NCBI RefSeq assembly: GCF_020860125.1
Contig: NZ_JAJBUX010000087.1
Span: 49,316 to 71,678 of the forward strand
DNA from: Cloacibacillus sp.
GTDB lineage: Bacteria > Synergistota > Synergistia > Synergistales > Synergistaceae
Reading direction: 5' to 3'
Length of the DNA: 22,363 nucleotides
Positions 14,452 through 21,995 of the stretch are shown here, in pieces. The position numbers and the translations under genes are program-made. Below the pieces are notes generated by a model. That model ran no database searches. It was given only the letters and a program-made list of their open reading frames with translations, and was not told the DNA's origin. How positions within the stretch are numbered: position 1 is the first letter of the stretch; every line of letters begins with the position of its first letter.

Positions 14452-16896
14452 CTATTGTGCTCCGCGGACATCGCCGCCGAATTTTTTGCCGATCTTTTTG
14501 ATTACCTGTTTTGAAACATTCTCTATCTGCTCGGAGGTGAGAGTCCCACCGTCGGAGCCGACCCAGATCCTGAATGAGACTGATTTGCGTCCCTCTCCCA
14601 CCTGCGCGCCGCGGTACTCGTCGATAAACCTCACATCCCTGACAAGCTCGGCCTTTCTCGCGATGGCCTCGATCTCCGACCAGGCCACATTCTCGTCAAA
14701 GACGATCGAAAGGTCGAAATCCGCGAGCGGGTACTCCGGCAGATGGGTAAACTCGTTCTGGCGCGAGGGCAGCGGAACCAGCTTTTCAACATCCAGCTCG
14801 AAGACCACCGCGAGGCTGCGCTTGATGCCGGAGGCCTTGGCGCACTTCGGAGAAACGAGCGCGAGCGATCCGATCATCTCCTGCCCCTTCATGACGTTGA
14901 CCCAGAGCTTCTCATCGGCCCACAGAGGCTTCTTCAGCTGGGCAAAGCCAAGCGGCTCCATCTGCGCGGCGCGGTGCATATACTCCAGCACACCCTTGGC
15001 CTCGCGGAAGAGCTGCCTCGCGTCGCCGCCTACGAAGGCCCCTCCGAGGTGGCGCGCCATCTCGGGAAGAAGCTCTCCGGCCTCCGCGGCCGCCTCGCTG
15101 ACGCTGTGGAAATTCCGGTTGAAAAAGACCTGCGTCATCTCAAAGAGGCGGAAATCCGTGAAATAGCGGATATTCGTCGACACCGCCTTCAGCAGGCCGG
15201 GGACGAGCGTGGAGCGCAGTTTCGCCTCGTCGGGCGCGGGCGGCGTCGAAAGTTCAAGCATCTCCTCCGTATCCGCGCCGGCGGCGGCGACAAACTCGTC
15301 CCCGATCCACGGATAGGTGAAAACCTCCTGCATATTGCAGCGGAAGGCGAGATACTCGCGTATCGCGCGCTCCATATCGGGGACCCGCTGATTGACCGCC
15401 CTGTCGAGCAGCACCGTCGGCGGCGAGAACTCAAAATTCTCATAGCCCATGAGGCGCGCGACCTCTTCGAGAATATCGTCGGGCAGCGAAATATCGCCCG
15501 TGGAACGCCACGAGGGCGCTTCAACGAGGAGGCTGCCGCCGCGAACCTCGGTCTTGAAGCCGAGCAGCGAGAGAATACCGACGATCTCCTCCGAGGAGAT
15601 ATCCTTTCCCAGACGCCTGCGCAGGAAGCCGAGATCCACCTCGACCCGGGCCCTTTCAAGCGGCCGTGGATAGACATCCGTATGGGCCGTTATCCGCATC
15701 TCGGGGAAATATTTTTTGAAGGCCTCCACTGCGATCACCACCGCGTCGTCAACGCGCTGCGGGTCAAGGCTCTTCTCATAACGCGCCGAGGCCTCCGTGC
15801 GCACGTCAAAGCGCTGCGAAGTACGGCGGATGCCGAGAGCCTCGAAGTTCGCGACCTCTAAGATAAGCTCCGTCGTATCATCCAGAATCGAGTCGAGCTT
15901 TCCGCCCATGACCCCCGCAAGCCCCACCGGCGACTTCTCGTCGGCGATGACGAGGTCCTCCGTCGTGAGGTCGAGCGTCTCTCCGTCAAGCAGCTGCAGC
16001 TTCTCTCCCTCATAGGCGCGGCGCACATAGATGCCGCCCGCGATATGCTTCCGGTCGAAGCCGTGGGTCGGCTGCCCCGTGGCAAGCATCACATAGTTCG
16101 TGATATCCACGGGAAGATTGATGGGACGCATACCAACGCGCCAAATCAGGCTCTTGAGCTCAAAGGGAGAAGGGACGTTTTTGATATTCTCTATCACAAG
16201 GCCGGCGTAACGGGCGCAGCGCTCCGTATCCTTTATCTCGACCTTCAGCTCCTCCGTTATGCCGGTGAACTCCGCCGCCTCGATCGGCTTCAGCGGGCAC
16301 TTGTAAATGGCGGCAAGCTCGCGCGCCATTCCATAGTGGCCCCACAGGTCGGGGCGGTTCGTCATCGATTTGTTGTCTATCTCAAGAATGATATCGTCAA
16401 GGCCCAGAGCCTCGGCGAGAGGCGTGCCAGGTTTCGCTTCAAAATCGCTGAGATCCATTATTTCAGAGTGCCGCGTCGTCGGGAAAAGCTCCGCGAGACC
16501 GATCTCGCCCGAGGCGCAGATCATGCCGAAGCTCATCACGCCGCGCAGCTTCGCGGGCTTTATCTCGATGGGGTCACCCTCGCCGTGCCACTTCACCCAG
16601 GCGCCGGGCTTCGCCACGGCGACGAGCTGCGCGGGGGCGAGATTCACGCCGCCGCAGACGATCGTCGAGGGCGCGGGGTCGCCCACGTCCACCGTGCAGA
16701 CGCGCAGCTTATCGGCGTCGGGATGCGGTTCCACGGTCAGGATGCGCCCCACGACAAGCCCCGCGAGATTATCGGCGAGGCTTACGGCGTCCTCGACCTC
16801 CACCGTCGACATCGTCAAATCATATGAGAGCTTGGCCATCGTCAGATCGGCAGGAAGGTCGGCATATTTCTTTATCCAGTTTAATGATAACTTCAT
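14452..16896 (-). CDS. pheT: Phenylalanine-tRNA ligase beta subunit
   Basis: The beta subunit of the (alpha-beta)2 phenylalanyl-tRNA synthetase, responsible for tRNA binding and editing of misacylated Tyr-tRNA. At 814 residues it has the full bacterial layout: an N-terminal EMAP-like tRNA-binding OB fold (about 40-150, VVGRILTVEPHPDADKLRVC), the B3/B4 editing domain (about 200-370), the B5 domain (about 400-475), the inactive synthetase-like core, and the C-terminal anticodon-binding FDX-ACB domain (about 720-814). GGAGGGTG lies 6 nt before the ATG and overlaps the pheS stop region, so the two subunits should be made in step. Nothing appears truncated. Confidence 0.97.
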   Translation of the reverse strand: MKLSLNWIKKYADLPADLTMAKLSYDLTMSTVEVEDAVSLADNLAGLVVGRILTVEPHPDADKLRVCTVDVGDPAPSTIVCGGVNLAPAQLVAVAKPGAWVKWHGEGDPIEIKPAKLRGVMSFGMICASGEIGLAELFPTTRHSEIMDLSDFEAKPGTPLAEALGLDDIILEIDNKSMTNRPDLWGHYGMARELAAIYKCPLKPIEAAEFTGITEELKVEIKDTERCARYAGLVIENIKNVPSPFELKSLIWRVGMRPINLPVDITNYVMLATGQPTHGFDRKHIAGGIYVRRAYEGEKLQLLDGETLDLTTEDLVIADEKSPVGLAGVMGGKLDSILDDTTELILEVANFEALGIRRTSQRFDVRTEASARYEKSLDPQRVDDAVVIAVEAFKKYFPEMRITAHTDVYPRPLERARVEVDLGFLRRRLGKDISSEEIVGILSLLGFKTEVRGGSLLVEAPSWRSTGDISLPDDILEEVARLMGYENFEFSPPTVLLDRAVNQRVPDMERAIREYLAFRCNMQEVFTYPWIGDEFVAAAGADTEEMLELSTPPAPDEAKLRSTLVPGLLKAVSTNIRYFTDFRLFEMTQVFFNRNFHSVSEAAAEAGELLPEMARHLGGAFVGGDARQLFREAKGVLEYMHRAAQMEPLGFAQLKKPLWADEKLWVNVMKGQEMIGSLALVSPKCAKASGIKRSLAVVFELDVEKLVPLPSRQNEFTHLPEYPLADFDLSIVFDENVAWSEIEAIARKAELVRDVRFIDEYRGAQVGEGRKSVSFRIWVGSDGGTLTSEQIENVSKQVIKKIGKKFGGDVRGAQ

Positions 16897-16908
16897 AATA
16901 TCACCCTC

Positions 16909-17994
16909 CTACTTGAACTGCTTCAGGAAACGCAGGTCGGCGCTGTGGAAGAGACGTACGTCGTCCACGCCGTAACGCATCATCACAAGACGGTCAAGGC
17001 CGATATTGATATAAAAGCCCGACCATACAGATGGGTCCAGTCCCGCCGCCTTGAGCACGTTGGGGTGCGGCGTGCCGCCCGGCATCACCTCTATCCAGCC
17101 GACATGCTTACAGACGCGGCAGCCCGCGCCGCCGCAGACCTGACACTTCATGTCTATCTCAAAACCCGGCTCGACGAAGGGGAAAAATCCGACACGCATA
17201 CGCACGTCGACCTCGTGGCCGAAAACCTTTTCAAGTATCGTCTTAATCAGGACCATGCCGGAGGCAAAAGAAAAATCCTTATCGACGATGAGCGCCTCAT
17301 ACTGGAAAAAGGCGCGCTCGTGGCGGGCGTCCGTCGTCTCATTGCGGTAGACGCGGCCCGGGTAGACGAAACGCGCGGGCGCTCCGTGCTCGCGGAGGTA
17401 GCGGACGCTGGCCCCCGTGAGATGCGGACGCAGACACAGCCGCTTCGCGCCGCGCTCATCGTCGTGTCCCTTGAGCCAGTAGGTGTCCATACTCTCGCGG
17501 GCCGGATGCTCGGGAGCGAAATTCAGGTTGTCAAAGGCAAACTTCTCGCTCGTTATCTCGGGCTCGGCAAAGACCTCGAAGCCGAGAGAACGGAAGGCGT
17601 CGTTAAGATCGTAGCACATCTGTGTGACCGGATGCAGCCCCCCCTGAAACGGCTCAATGCCGGGAACCGTGATATCCGCGGCTCCCTCAAAGGCGGAGAG
17701 CGTGTCCAGCAGCTCCGAATTGCGGTTCTCCACCGCTTCGCTGATGATCTGCTTCACCTCGTTGGCCGCCTGTCCCAGCACCTTGCGAAGCTCTGGCGCG
17801 GCCTGTCCCACGCTCTTCAATATCTCTGTCAGCTCGCCCTTGCGTCCGATAAGGTTAGCGCGGACCAGCTGTAGTTGATCGGGCAGAGAACTTTGCGCTA
17901 TCTTTTCCAGTCCCGCCTCTTTTATCTTCTCAAGGTGTTCAAGAAGGCCGCCGTCTCCGCCCTGCGGCCCCTTAGTTCCATCGTGTTCCTGCAT
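16909..17994 (-). CDS. pheS: Phenylalanine-tRNA ligase alpha subunit
   Basis: The catalytic subunit, charging tRNA-Phe. I place the start at the ATG at 17994 (361 residues): AGGAGG lies 8 nt upstream, while the in-frame TTG at 18012 is part of that ribosome-binding region. An N-terminal coiled coil (about 15-95) precedes the class II core: motif 1 region near 120-140, motif 2 with RVYRNETTDARHERAFFQYE at 214-233, and motif 3 GLDRLVMMRYG at 332-342. A four-Cys cluster, C284-x2-C287-x4-C292-x2-C295, sits before GWIEVMPGG; such clusters occur in many bacterial PheS and may bind a metal. No T-box or Phe-rich leader peptide is visible upstream, because ktrA is only 24 bp away. Confidence 0.96.
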   Translation of the reverse strand: MQEHDGTKGPQGGDGGLLEHLEKIKEAGLEKIAQSSLPDQLQLVRANLIGRKGELTEILKSVGQAAPELRKVLGQAANEVKQIISEAVENRNSELLDTLSAFEGAADITVPGIEPFQGGLHPVTQMCYDLNDAFRSLGFEVFAEPEITSEKFAFDNLNFAPEHPARESMDTYWLKGHDDERGAKRLCLRPHLTGASVRYLREHGAPARFVYPGRVYRNETTDARHERAFFQYEALIVDKDFSFASGMVLIKTILEKVFGHEVDVRMRVGFFPFVEPGFEIDMKCQVCGGAGCRVCKHVGWIEVMPGGTPHPNVLKAAGLDPSVWSGFYINIGLDRLVMMRYGVDDVRLFHSADLRFLKQFK

Positions 17995-18018
17995 AAATCC
18001 TGCCTCCTGCAAGCGGCG

Positions 18019-18738
18019 CTATTGCGACGCGCCTGGTAAATTTATCTCCTTCATATCGATGAGGCCGGAGACGTCGCTCTTATCAATAAGCCTGTCCATC
18101 TCCTCGACATGCCCCAGCACCCACATCCGGTCCCCCTTCTCAAAGGGACGCGTGGGCAGAGGCGTATGCTGCATGCCCTCATACTCCATAAGTATAACAA
18201 TAACTTTGTATTTTTGTGAAAATTTAAGCTCCGCCATATCACGGCCGATCATCTCCGGCAGCGGCTGGATCTTTCCGAGTACGAAATTGCCGCCGTCGAT
18301 GCGAGTGAAGGCAGAATACCACGGATAGACGAGCAGCTCGCCGATACGCGAACCCATATCCCACTCCGGCGAGATCACCTTATGCGCGCCTACGCGCTCA
18401 AGCACCTTCGCGTGCAGCTTATTCGAGGCGCGCGCGACCACCACCGGCACCCCCATATCGACAAGCAGCGAGGTGCAGAGAATACTGTGCTCCACCGCCT
18501 CGCCGATCGTCACCACCGCCACGTCGACCTGGGTGGCCCCGATCTTGCGCAGAGAACTCTCATCGGTGACATCCAGCTGCGCGGCGACGGCGATCTTATC
18601 GGAAAGCTCCATGACCGGGCCGGGCATACTGTCGATACCGATGACGTTCTGGCCAAGATTCGCCAGCTTTTCACAGAGCGCGGTCCCGAAACGGCCGAGG
18701 CCGATAATCAGAAAACTCTTCTTCTTTTTTCTATCCAT
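18019..18738 (-). CDS. ktrA: KtrA/TrkA-type potassium channel regulatory subunit
   Basis: A cytoplasmic ring-forming gating subunit for the adjacent K+ translocator. The 239 residues carry one RCK unit: an N-terminal Rossmann domain with GLGRFG at 13-18 and D36 at the end of the second strand (nucleotide binding), and a C-terminal RCK_C domain about 150-230. E. coli TrkA has two such units, so the single-unit length fits KtrA. I start at the ATG at 18738, with AGGGG 8 nt upstream, rather than the GTG at 18747. It follows ktrB after 13 bp. Confidence 0.92.
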   Translation of the reverse strand: MDRKKKKSFLIIGLGRFGTALCEKLANLGQNVIGIDSMPGPVMELSDKIAVAAQLDVTDESSLRKIGATQVDVAVVTIGEAVEHSILCTSLLVDMGVPVVVARASNKLHAKVLERVGAHKVISPEWDMGSRIGELLVYPWYSAFTRIDGGNFVLGKIQPLPEMIGRDMAELKFSQKYKVIVILMEYEGMQHTPLPTRPFEKGDRMWVLGHVEEMDRLIDKSDVSGLIDMKEINLPGASQ

Positions 18739-18751
18739 GGATAACACCCCT

Positions 18752-20095
18752 TTAACCTATCGGAATATGCGTACTAGGATAATGTATCCCCGAATCCCCG
18801 TCTGCGGTAACCAGCGTGGAGATGAATGAGTAAAGCCCCACCCTTCCCCAGAACATCAGAAGCGTTATCACGAGCTTCCCCGCCGTGGAGAGCTCCGTGG
18901 TGATGCCGACCGTCAGCCCGACCGTGCCGAGCGCCGAGGCTACCTCAAAGATTATCGACGAAAACGGCATCTCCTCTATCAGCGTAAGCAGCATCGAACC
19001 CGCAAGTATCGTAAAAAGATAGATCGCGATCACCGAAAGCGCGCGGCGCTCCGTGCGCTCCGAAATGCCGCGGTTCAGGAAGGTCGGCTCGCCGCGCATA
19101 TGCAGCTCGCTCCAGACGGAGACCGCCAGCACGCCGAAGGTCATCGTCTTTACGCCGCCGCCGGTCGAAGCCGGAGAGGCTCCTATTATCATCAGCACGA
19201 TCATAATGGCCTGGCCAAGCCCGGAGAGCGCGCCGCTCGGCACCGTCTCAAAACCGGCAGTCCTCGCCGTGACGCTCGCGAAAAGGGCGTTCCAGACCTT
19301 AGCCCACGCGGGGAGGTCCTTAAAGGCGGCGTTCCAGTCCGAGAGCATAAGCAGCGCCGTGCCGCCAACCAGCAGACCGCCGGTTATCAGCAGCACCAGC
19401 TTCACGTAGACGGAGAGACAATGCCGCTTACGGCACTTAACATAATTCGCGCACTCGGCAAACACTGGAAAACCCAGCCCGCCCATGACGATCAGCGACA
19501 TCACCGTCCCGGGGATGATCAGCGTCGTCTTATAATCGTGCAGTCCGCCGATGCAGGGAGAAAAACCCGCGTTGCAAAAGGCGCTCACCGAATGAAAGAC
19601 CGCCAGATAGGCGGCCCGCAGCACATCTTCGCCGCCGAGCAGAAAACCGGCAAACATCACGATGCTGCCCAGCCCCTCGAAGAAAAGCGTGTACCTTATC
19701 ACCGTGAAAAAGAGCGTGATCGCCCCCTGCACGCCGTCTACACCTAGCCCTCCAAGAAAGAAGATGCGGCTCCGCAGCCCTATCCTGCGCCCCACGGCGA
19801 TAGAGATCAGCATCATCCCCGTCATGATCCCGAGGCCGCCGATCTGGATGAGCCCCATCATAATTATCTGCGATAGCAGGCCGAAATCCGTTGCGATATC
19901 CACGACGCCAAGCCCCGTGATGCAGACCGCCGACGTCGCCATAAAGAGCGCGTCGACGGGCGAGAGGGGCTTGGCGTAGACAAAATTATTAGAGAGCCAT
20001 AAGAGAAAGGCTCCCGCCAGTATTACCAGCAGGAACCCTGAAAGTATGACTCTTTCCACCTTGTAAGAGGTATGAAAACGCAACGTCTTCCACAC
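18752..20095 (-). CDS. ktrB: KtrB/TrkH-family potassium transporter
   Basis: An integral membrane K+ translocator of 447 residues, close to Bacillus KtrB. Four membrane-pore-membrane repeats are visible through their filter loops: CITGLG near 58-63, CNAGFS near 173-178, TARTAGF near 275-281 and ALGTVGLTVG near 387-396, each with the expected central Gly. The third repeat's inner helix has the small-residue stretch GASPASTGGGVK (about 304-315), the gating loop typical of this family. The start is a GTG at 20095 with only a poor ribosome-binding site; the in-frame TTG four codons on is an alternative. It begins 24 bp after rplT without a strong terminator between, so it probably receives transcription from the ribosomal protein operon. 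Confidence 0.93.
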   Translation of the reverse strand: MWKTLRFHTSYKVERVILSGFLLVILAGAFLLWLSNNFVYAKPLSPVDALFMATSAVCITGLGVVDIATDFGLLSQIIMMGLIQIGGLGIMTGMMLISIAVGRRIGLRSRIFFLGGLGVDGVQGAITLFFTVIRYTLFFEGLGSIVMFAGFLLGGEDVLRAAYLAVFHSVSAFCNAGFSPCIGGLHDYKTTLIIPGTVMSLIVMGGLGFPVFAECANYVKCRKRHCLSVYVKLVLLITGGLLVGGTALLMLSDWNAAFKDLPAWAKVWNALFASVTARTAGFETVPSGALSGLGQAIMIVLMIIGASPASTGGGVKTMTFGVLAVSVWSELHMRGEPTFLNRGISERTERRALSVIAIYLFTILAGSMLLTLIEEMPFSSIIFEVASALGTVGLTVGITTELSTAGKLVITLLMFWGRVGLYSFISTLVTADGDSGIHYPSTHIPIG

Positions 20096-20119
20096 TCGCT
20101 ACATAAAAAACAGGTCTAT

Positions 20120-20470
20120 TTACAGAGCCGCGCGCGCCTTTTCAACAAGCTGTGCGAAGGCGGGCGCGTCATTGACGGCGAGGTCGGCGAGCATCTTGCG
20201 GTTTATCGTGATGTTCGCTCTCTTGAGGCCGTTGATGAGCGCGCTGTAGGCGATGCCGTTCACGCGGGCGGCGGCGTTGATACGGACTATCCACAGTTTG
20301 CGGAAGTCACGCTTCTTGAGCTTGCGGCCTGCGAAGGCGCTCGTAAGCGCGTGCAGGTAGGCTTCGCGGGCGCGGCGGTAGACATTCTTCTTGCGGCCCC
20401 AAAAACCCTTCGTGATGCTGTATAATTTTTTCTGCTTATTGCGGCTGGCGCTGGATCCCTTTACTCGCAT
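20120..20470 (-). CDS. rplT: 50S ribosomal protein bL20
   Basis: A 23S rRNA-binding assembly protein, 116 residues, very basic, with the long N-terminal helix (VKGSSASRNKQKKLYSITKGFWGRKKN) and the globular RNA-binding C-terminal half (DFRKLWIVRINAAARVNGIAYSALINGL). In other bacteria L20 represses its own operon by binding mRNA, which is relevant to the infC leader. It starts 45 bp after rpmI, behind a GGAG-type site. Confidence 0.98.
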   Translation of the reverse strand: MRVKGSSASRNKQKKLYSITKGFWGRKKNVYRRAREAYLHALTSAFAGRKLKKRDFRKLWIVRINAAARVNGIAYSALINGLKRANITINRKMLADLAVNDAPAFAQLVEKARAAL

Positions 20471-20515
20471 TATATGTCACTCCTTGAAATTTATCTGATT
20501 AACCGAAGCTGCGCT

Positions 20516-20713
20516 TTACGCGTAGGGGAGCATCTTCTTTACGTGCGCCTCTACCCCTGTCGGGAGAATACCCTTCTTCCTCAGCGTACGGAGACGCTTT
20601 GAGTTCTTTGAAGAAAGAAGATGTCCGCGGCCGCTCTTCTTAAAGCTCACCTTGCCCGAACCGGTTATCTTAAAGCGCTTTTTCGTTGCGGAATGTGTTT
20701 TCATCTTAGGCAT
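20516..20713 (-). CDS. rpmI: 50S ribosomal protein bL35
   Basis: The 65-residue basic protein has the family signature PKMKTHSATKKRFKITGSGK at the N-terminus and RLRTLRKKGIL later. Size and the order infC-rpmI-rplT are standard. It starts 50 bp after infC with GGAGGA upstream. Confidence 0.98.
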   Translation of the reverse strand: MPKMKTHSATKKRFKITGSGKVSFKKSGRGHLLSSKNSKRLRTLRKKGILPTGVEAHVKKMLPYA

Positions 20714-20763
20714 GTTGCTTGTCCTCCTCTAATATTCTTACCCCAGAGAGGGTAACTTGAATT

Positions 20764-21408
20764 TTATATCTGGTCGGCGTCGGGCAGAACGTCCTTCTTG
20801 ACCCTCTGCGCCTTCACCGGAGCCGCGGCGCTTCCCTCCGTCTGGGGCTTGGGCTCCGCGGCGGTCTCCGGCTTCTTCACCGGGGCCTCGGCGGCGGGCG
20901 CTATCATGATCCTCATGTAAGAGCCCTCCATGCGCGGTTCCATCTCTACCTTGCCGAACTCGGAGACGGCGGCGATGACTTTTTTCAAAACCTCGCGCCC
21001 TCTGTCGAGGAAGGCCATCTCACGTCCGCGGAAGAAAATGGATACCTTGACGCGGTGTCCCGCCAGAAGGAAGGTCTGGATCGCCTTCACCTTGAACTCA
21101 TAGTCATGCAGGTCTATCTTCGGACGCATCTTGATCTCTTTGACGACCTGGTTCTTCTGTTTCTTACGCGCGTCCTTGTCGCGTTTTTGCTGCTGGAAGC
21201 GGAACTTCCCGTAATTCATAATGCGGCATACGGGCGGCTTCGCCTGGGGCGCGACCTCAACGAGGTCCAGCTCCGCGGCCTCGGCCATCTTGAGAGCTTC
21301 CTGAATACTTACCACTCCGCGCTTGGCGTTTTGCTCGTCAATGAGGAGAATTTCCGGCGATCTTATCTCGGAATTTACGCGGGGTTCGTCTTCCCTTGTG
21401 TTTGCTAT
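20764..21408 (-). CDS. infC: Translation initiation factor IF-3, apparent AUA start
   Basis: IF-3 binds the 30S subunit, keeps it dissociated from 50S and proofreads the start codon. The conserved IF3-N domain begins VNSEIRSPEILLIDEQ, encoded upstream of the first GTG (21315), so the gene must start higher. In that frame no ATG, GTG or TTG occurs between the stop at 21439-21441 and 21315. The only sensible codon is ATA at 21408, placed 7 nt after AGGAGGTG; this gives 214 residues. E. coli infC likewise starts at a rare codon (AUU), which lets IF-3 repress itself. Domain order: N-domain about 10-80, lysine-rich linker, C-domain about 90-170, then an unusual Ala/Pro/Glu/Lys-rich tail of about 45 residues. 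Product certain; start codon inferred. Confidence 0.93.
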   Translation of the reverse strand: MANTREDEPRVNSEIRSPEILLIDEQNAKRGVVSIQEALKMAEAAELDLVEVAPQAKPPVCRIMNYGKFRFQQQKRDKDARKKQKNQVVKEIKMRPKIDLHDYEFKVKAIQTFLLAGHRVKVSIFFRGREMAFLDRGREVLKKVIAAVSEFGKVEMEPRMEGSYMRIMIAPAAEAPVKKPETAAEPKPQTEGSAAAPVKAQRVKKDVLPDADQI

Positions 21409-21443
21409 GGTATTGCACCTCCTGAAAAATTTATCTGCTCATA

Positions 21444-21480
21444 CAAAAAGAGCCCGGATACATAAGAATGCACCCTGGCC
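21444..21480 (-). terminator. Intrinsic terminator/attenuator in the infC leader
   Basis: On the minus strand GCC-A-GGGTGCAT, loop TCTT, ATGTATCC-G-GGC forms an 11-bp stem (two G-U pairs, one A-G mismatch), followed by TCTTTTT. It lies between the promoter and the infC ribosome-binding site, so it should end most transcripts unless disrupted. An upstream hairpin (about 21478-21506) uses the same GGGCC segment and could compete with it. Leaders of infC-rpmI-rplT operons in Firmicutes are controlled by L20 through attenuation; the same here is inferred from position and form. Confidence 0.7.
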
Positions 21481-21503
21481 CTTGAAATATCTTCACGGGG
21501 GCG

Positions 21504-21546
21504 GCCTGACAACTGAAAGCGTCAGCAGGCGAGAGGGGCATCCTCT
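21504..21546 (-). promoter_or_regulatory. Two further hairpins in the infC leader
   Basis: GCCTGAC (21504-21510) pairs with GTCAG..GGC (21521-21530) with a 2-base bulge, and AGAGG (21532-21536) pairs with CCTCT (21542-21546). Both lie between the promoter and the terminator hairpin. Together they make a folded leader of roughly 165 nt, compatible with a protein-binding regulatory RNA. Confidence 0.45.
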
Positions 21547-21579
21547 GCTTAAAACCCATTGATACCAATCAACTGAAAA

Positions 21580-21608
21580 ATACTACCACAACGCACCGCG
21601 ATATGCAA
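21580..21608 (-). promoter_or_regulatory. Promoter of the infC-rpmI-rplT operon
   Basis: Minus-strand TTGCAT (21608-21603) and TAGTAT (21585-21580) are separated by 17 bp. Transcription would start near 21573, leaving about 165 nt of leader before infC. No other good promoter is apparent in this gap. Confidence 0.7.
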
Positions 21609-21660
21609 GCGCCGCGAACGAAATATCAGGGTAAACGCATCAATAATGGCCAGCGGCAGG

Positions 21661-21842
21661 CCCAAAAGACGCTCGACTCCGGGTCAAGCCCGGAGTGACT
21701 GAAAGACGGCTTGGTTTTATTTTGCCGCTCCGGCCTCCGAGCCGGAGCCTGGCGGCGTTGGGAGTTATCCTGTCGTTACGAATCAAGCCCGGATGGGCGG
21801 GAGGGTGGCTCTCTCGTCGTCTCCGGACTTGATTCGTGGCTT
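21661..21842. repeat. Cluster of palindromic repeat-like hairpins
   Basis: Three hairpins lie in this non-coding stretch. First, ACTCCGGG/CCCGGAGT at 21676-21696 with a 5-base loop. Second, GCTCCGGC/GCCGGAGC at 21727-21748 with a 6-base loop. Third, a 16-bp arm pair at 21778-21793 and 21822-21837 with one mismatch and a 28-base loop. The first and third share TCAAGCCCGGA, and the right arm of the third is a variant, so they look like copies of one repetitive extragenic palindrome. They may also help terminate the upstream surface-protein transcript. Confidence 0.55.
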
Positions 21843-21995
21843 AGTCTTTCTGACTTGCCTTATACATTCAGTGTTGCTTTTTTTGCCTTTGTTTTACTTA
21901 TTTTGCTTTGCCCCGCCCTGTCTCTCTTGCCGTGTCCTGCCGTTTTTGCTTGTCTTACCTGTTTTTATTCTATCCTGCCTTATTCCTTTTTCGTC
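21843..21995. other. Non-coding tract, purine-rich and T-poor on the minus strand
   Basis: Directly after the stop of the surface-protein gene the minus strand is dominated by A and G with very few T for about 130 bases, with recurring GGTAAGAC and GGCAAAA-like words. The plus strand is correspondingly pyrimidine-rich. I see no convincing gene, RNA or promoter in it. A plus-strand open frame here is an effect of this bias. Confidence 0.5.

Noticed and set aside
14743..15861. 372-codon plus-strand open frame across pheT
   Set aside because: Antisense shadow of pheT, with no recognisable domain and no independent ribosome-binding site worth noting.
17995..18012. TTG start of pheS at 18012
   Set aside because: The region is the Shine-Dalgarno sequence of the ATG at 17994.
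20096..20119. Terminator between rplT and ktrB
   Set aside because: A T6 run is present, but the only hairpin before it is a 3-bp TCT/AGA stem, too weak to count.
20764..21315. infC starting at the GTG at 21315
   Set aside because: This would delete the first strand and helix of the conserved IF3-N domain, whose coding sequence continues upstream in frame.
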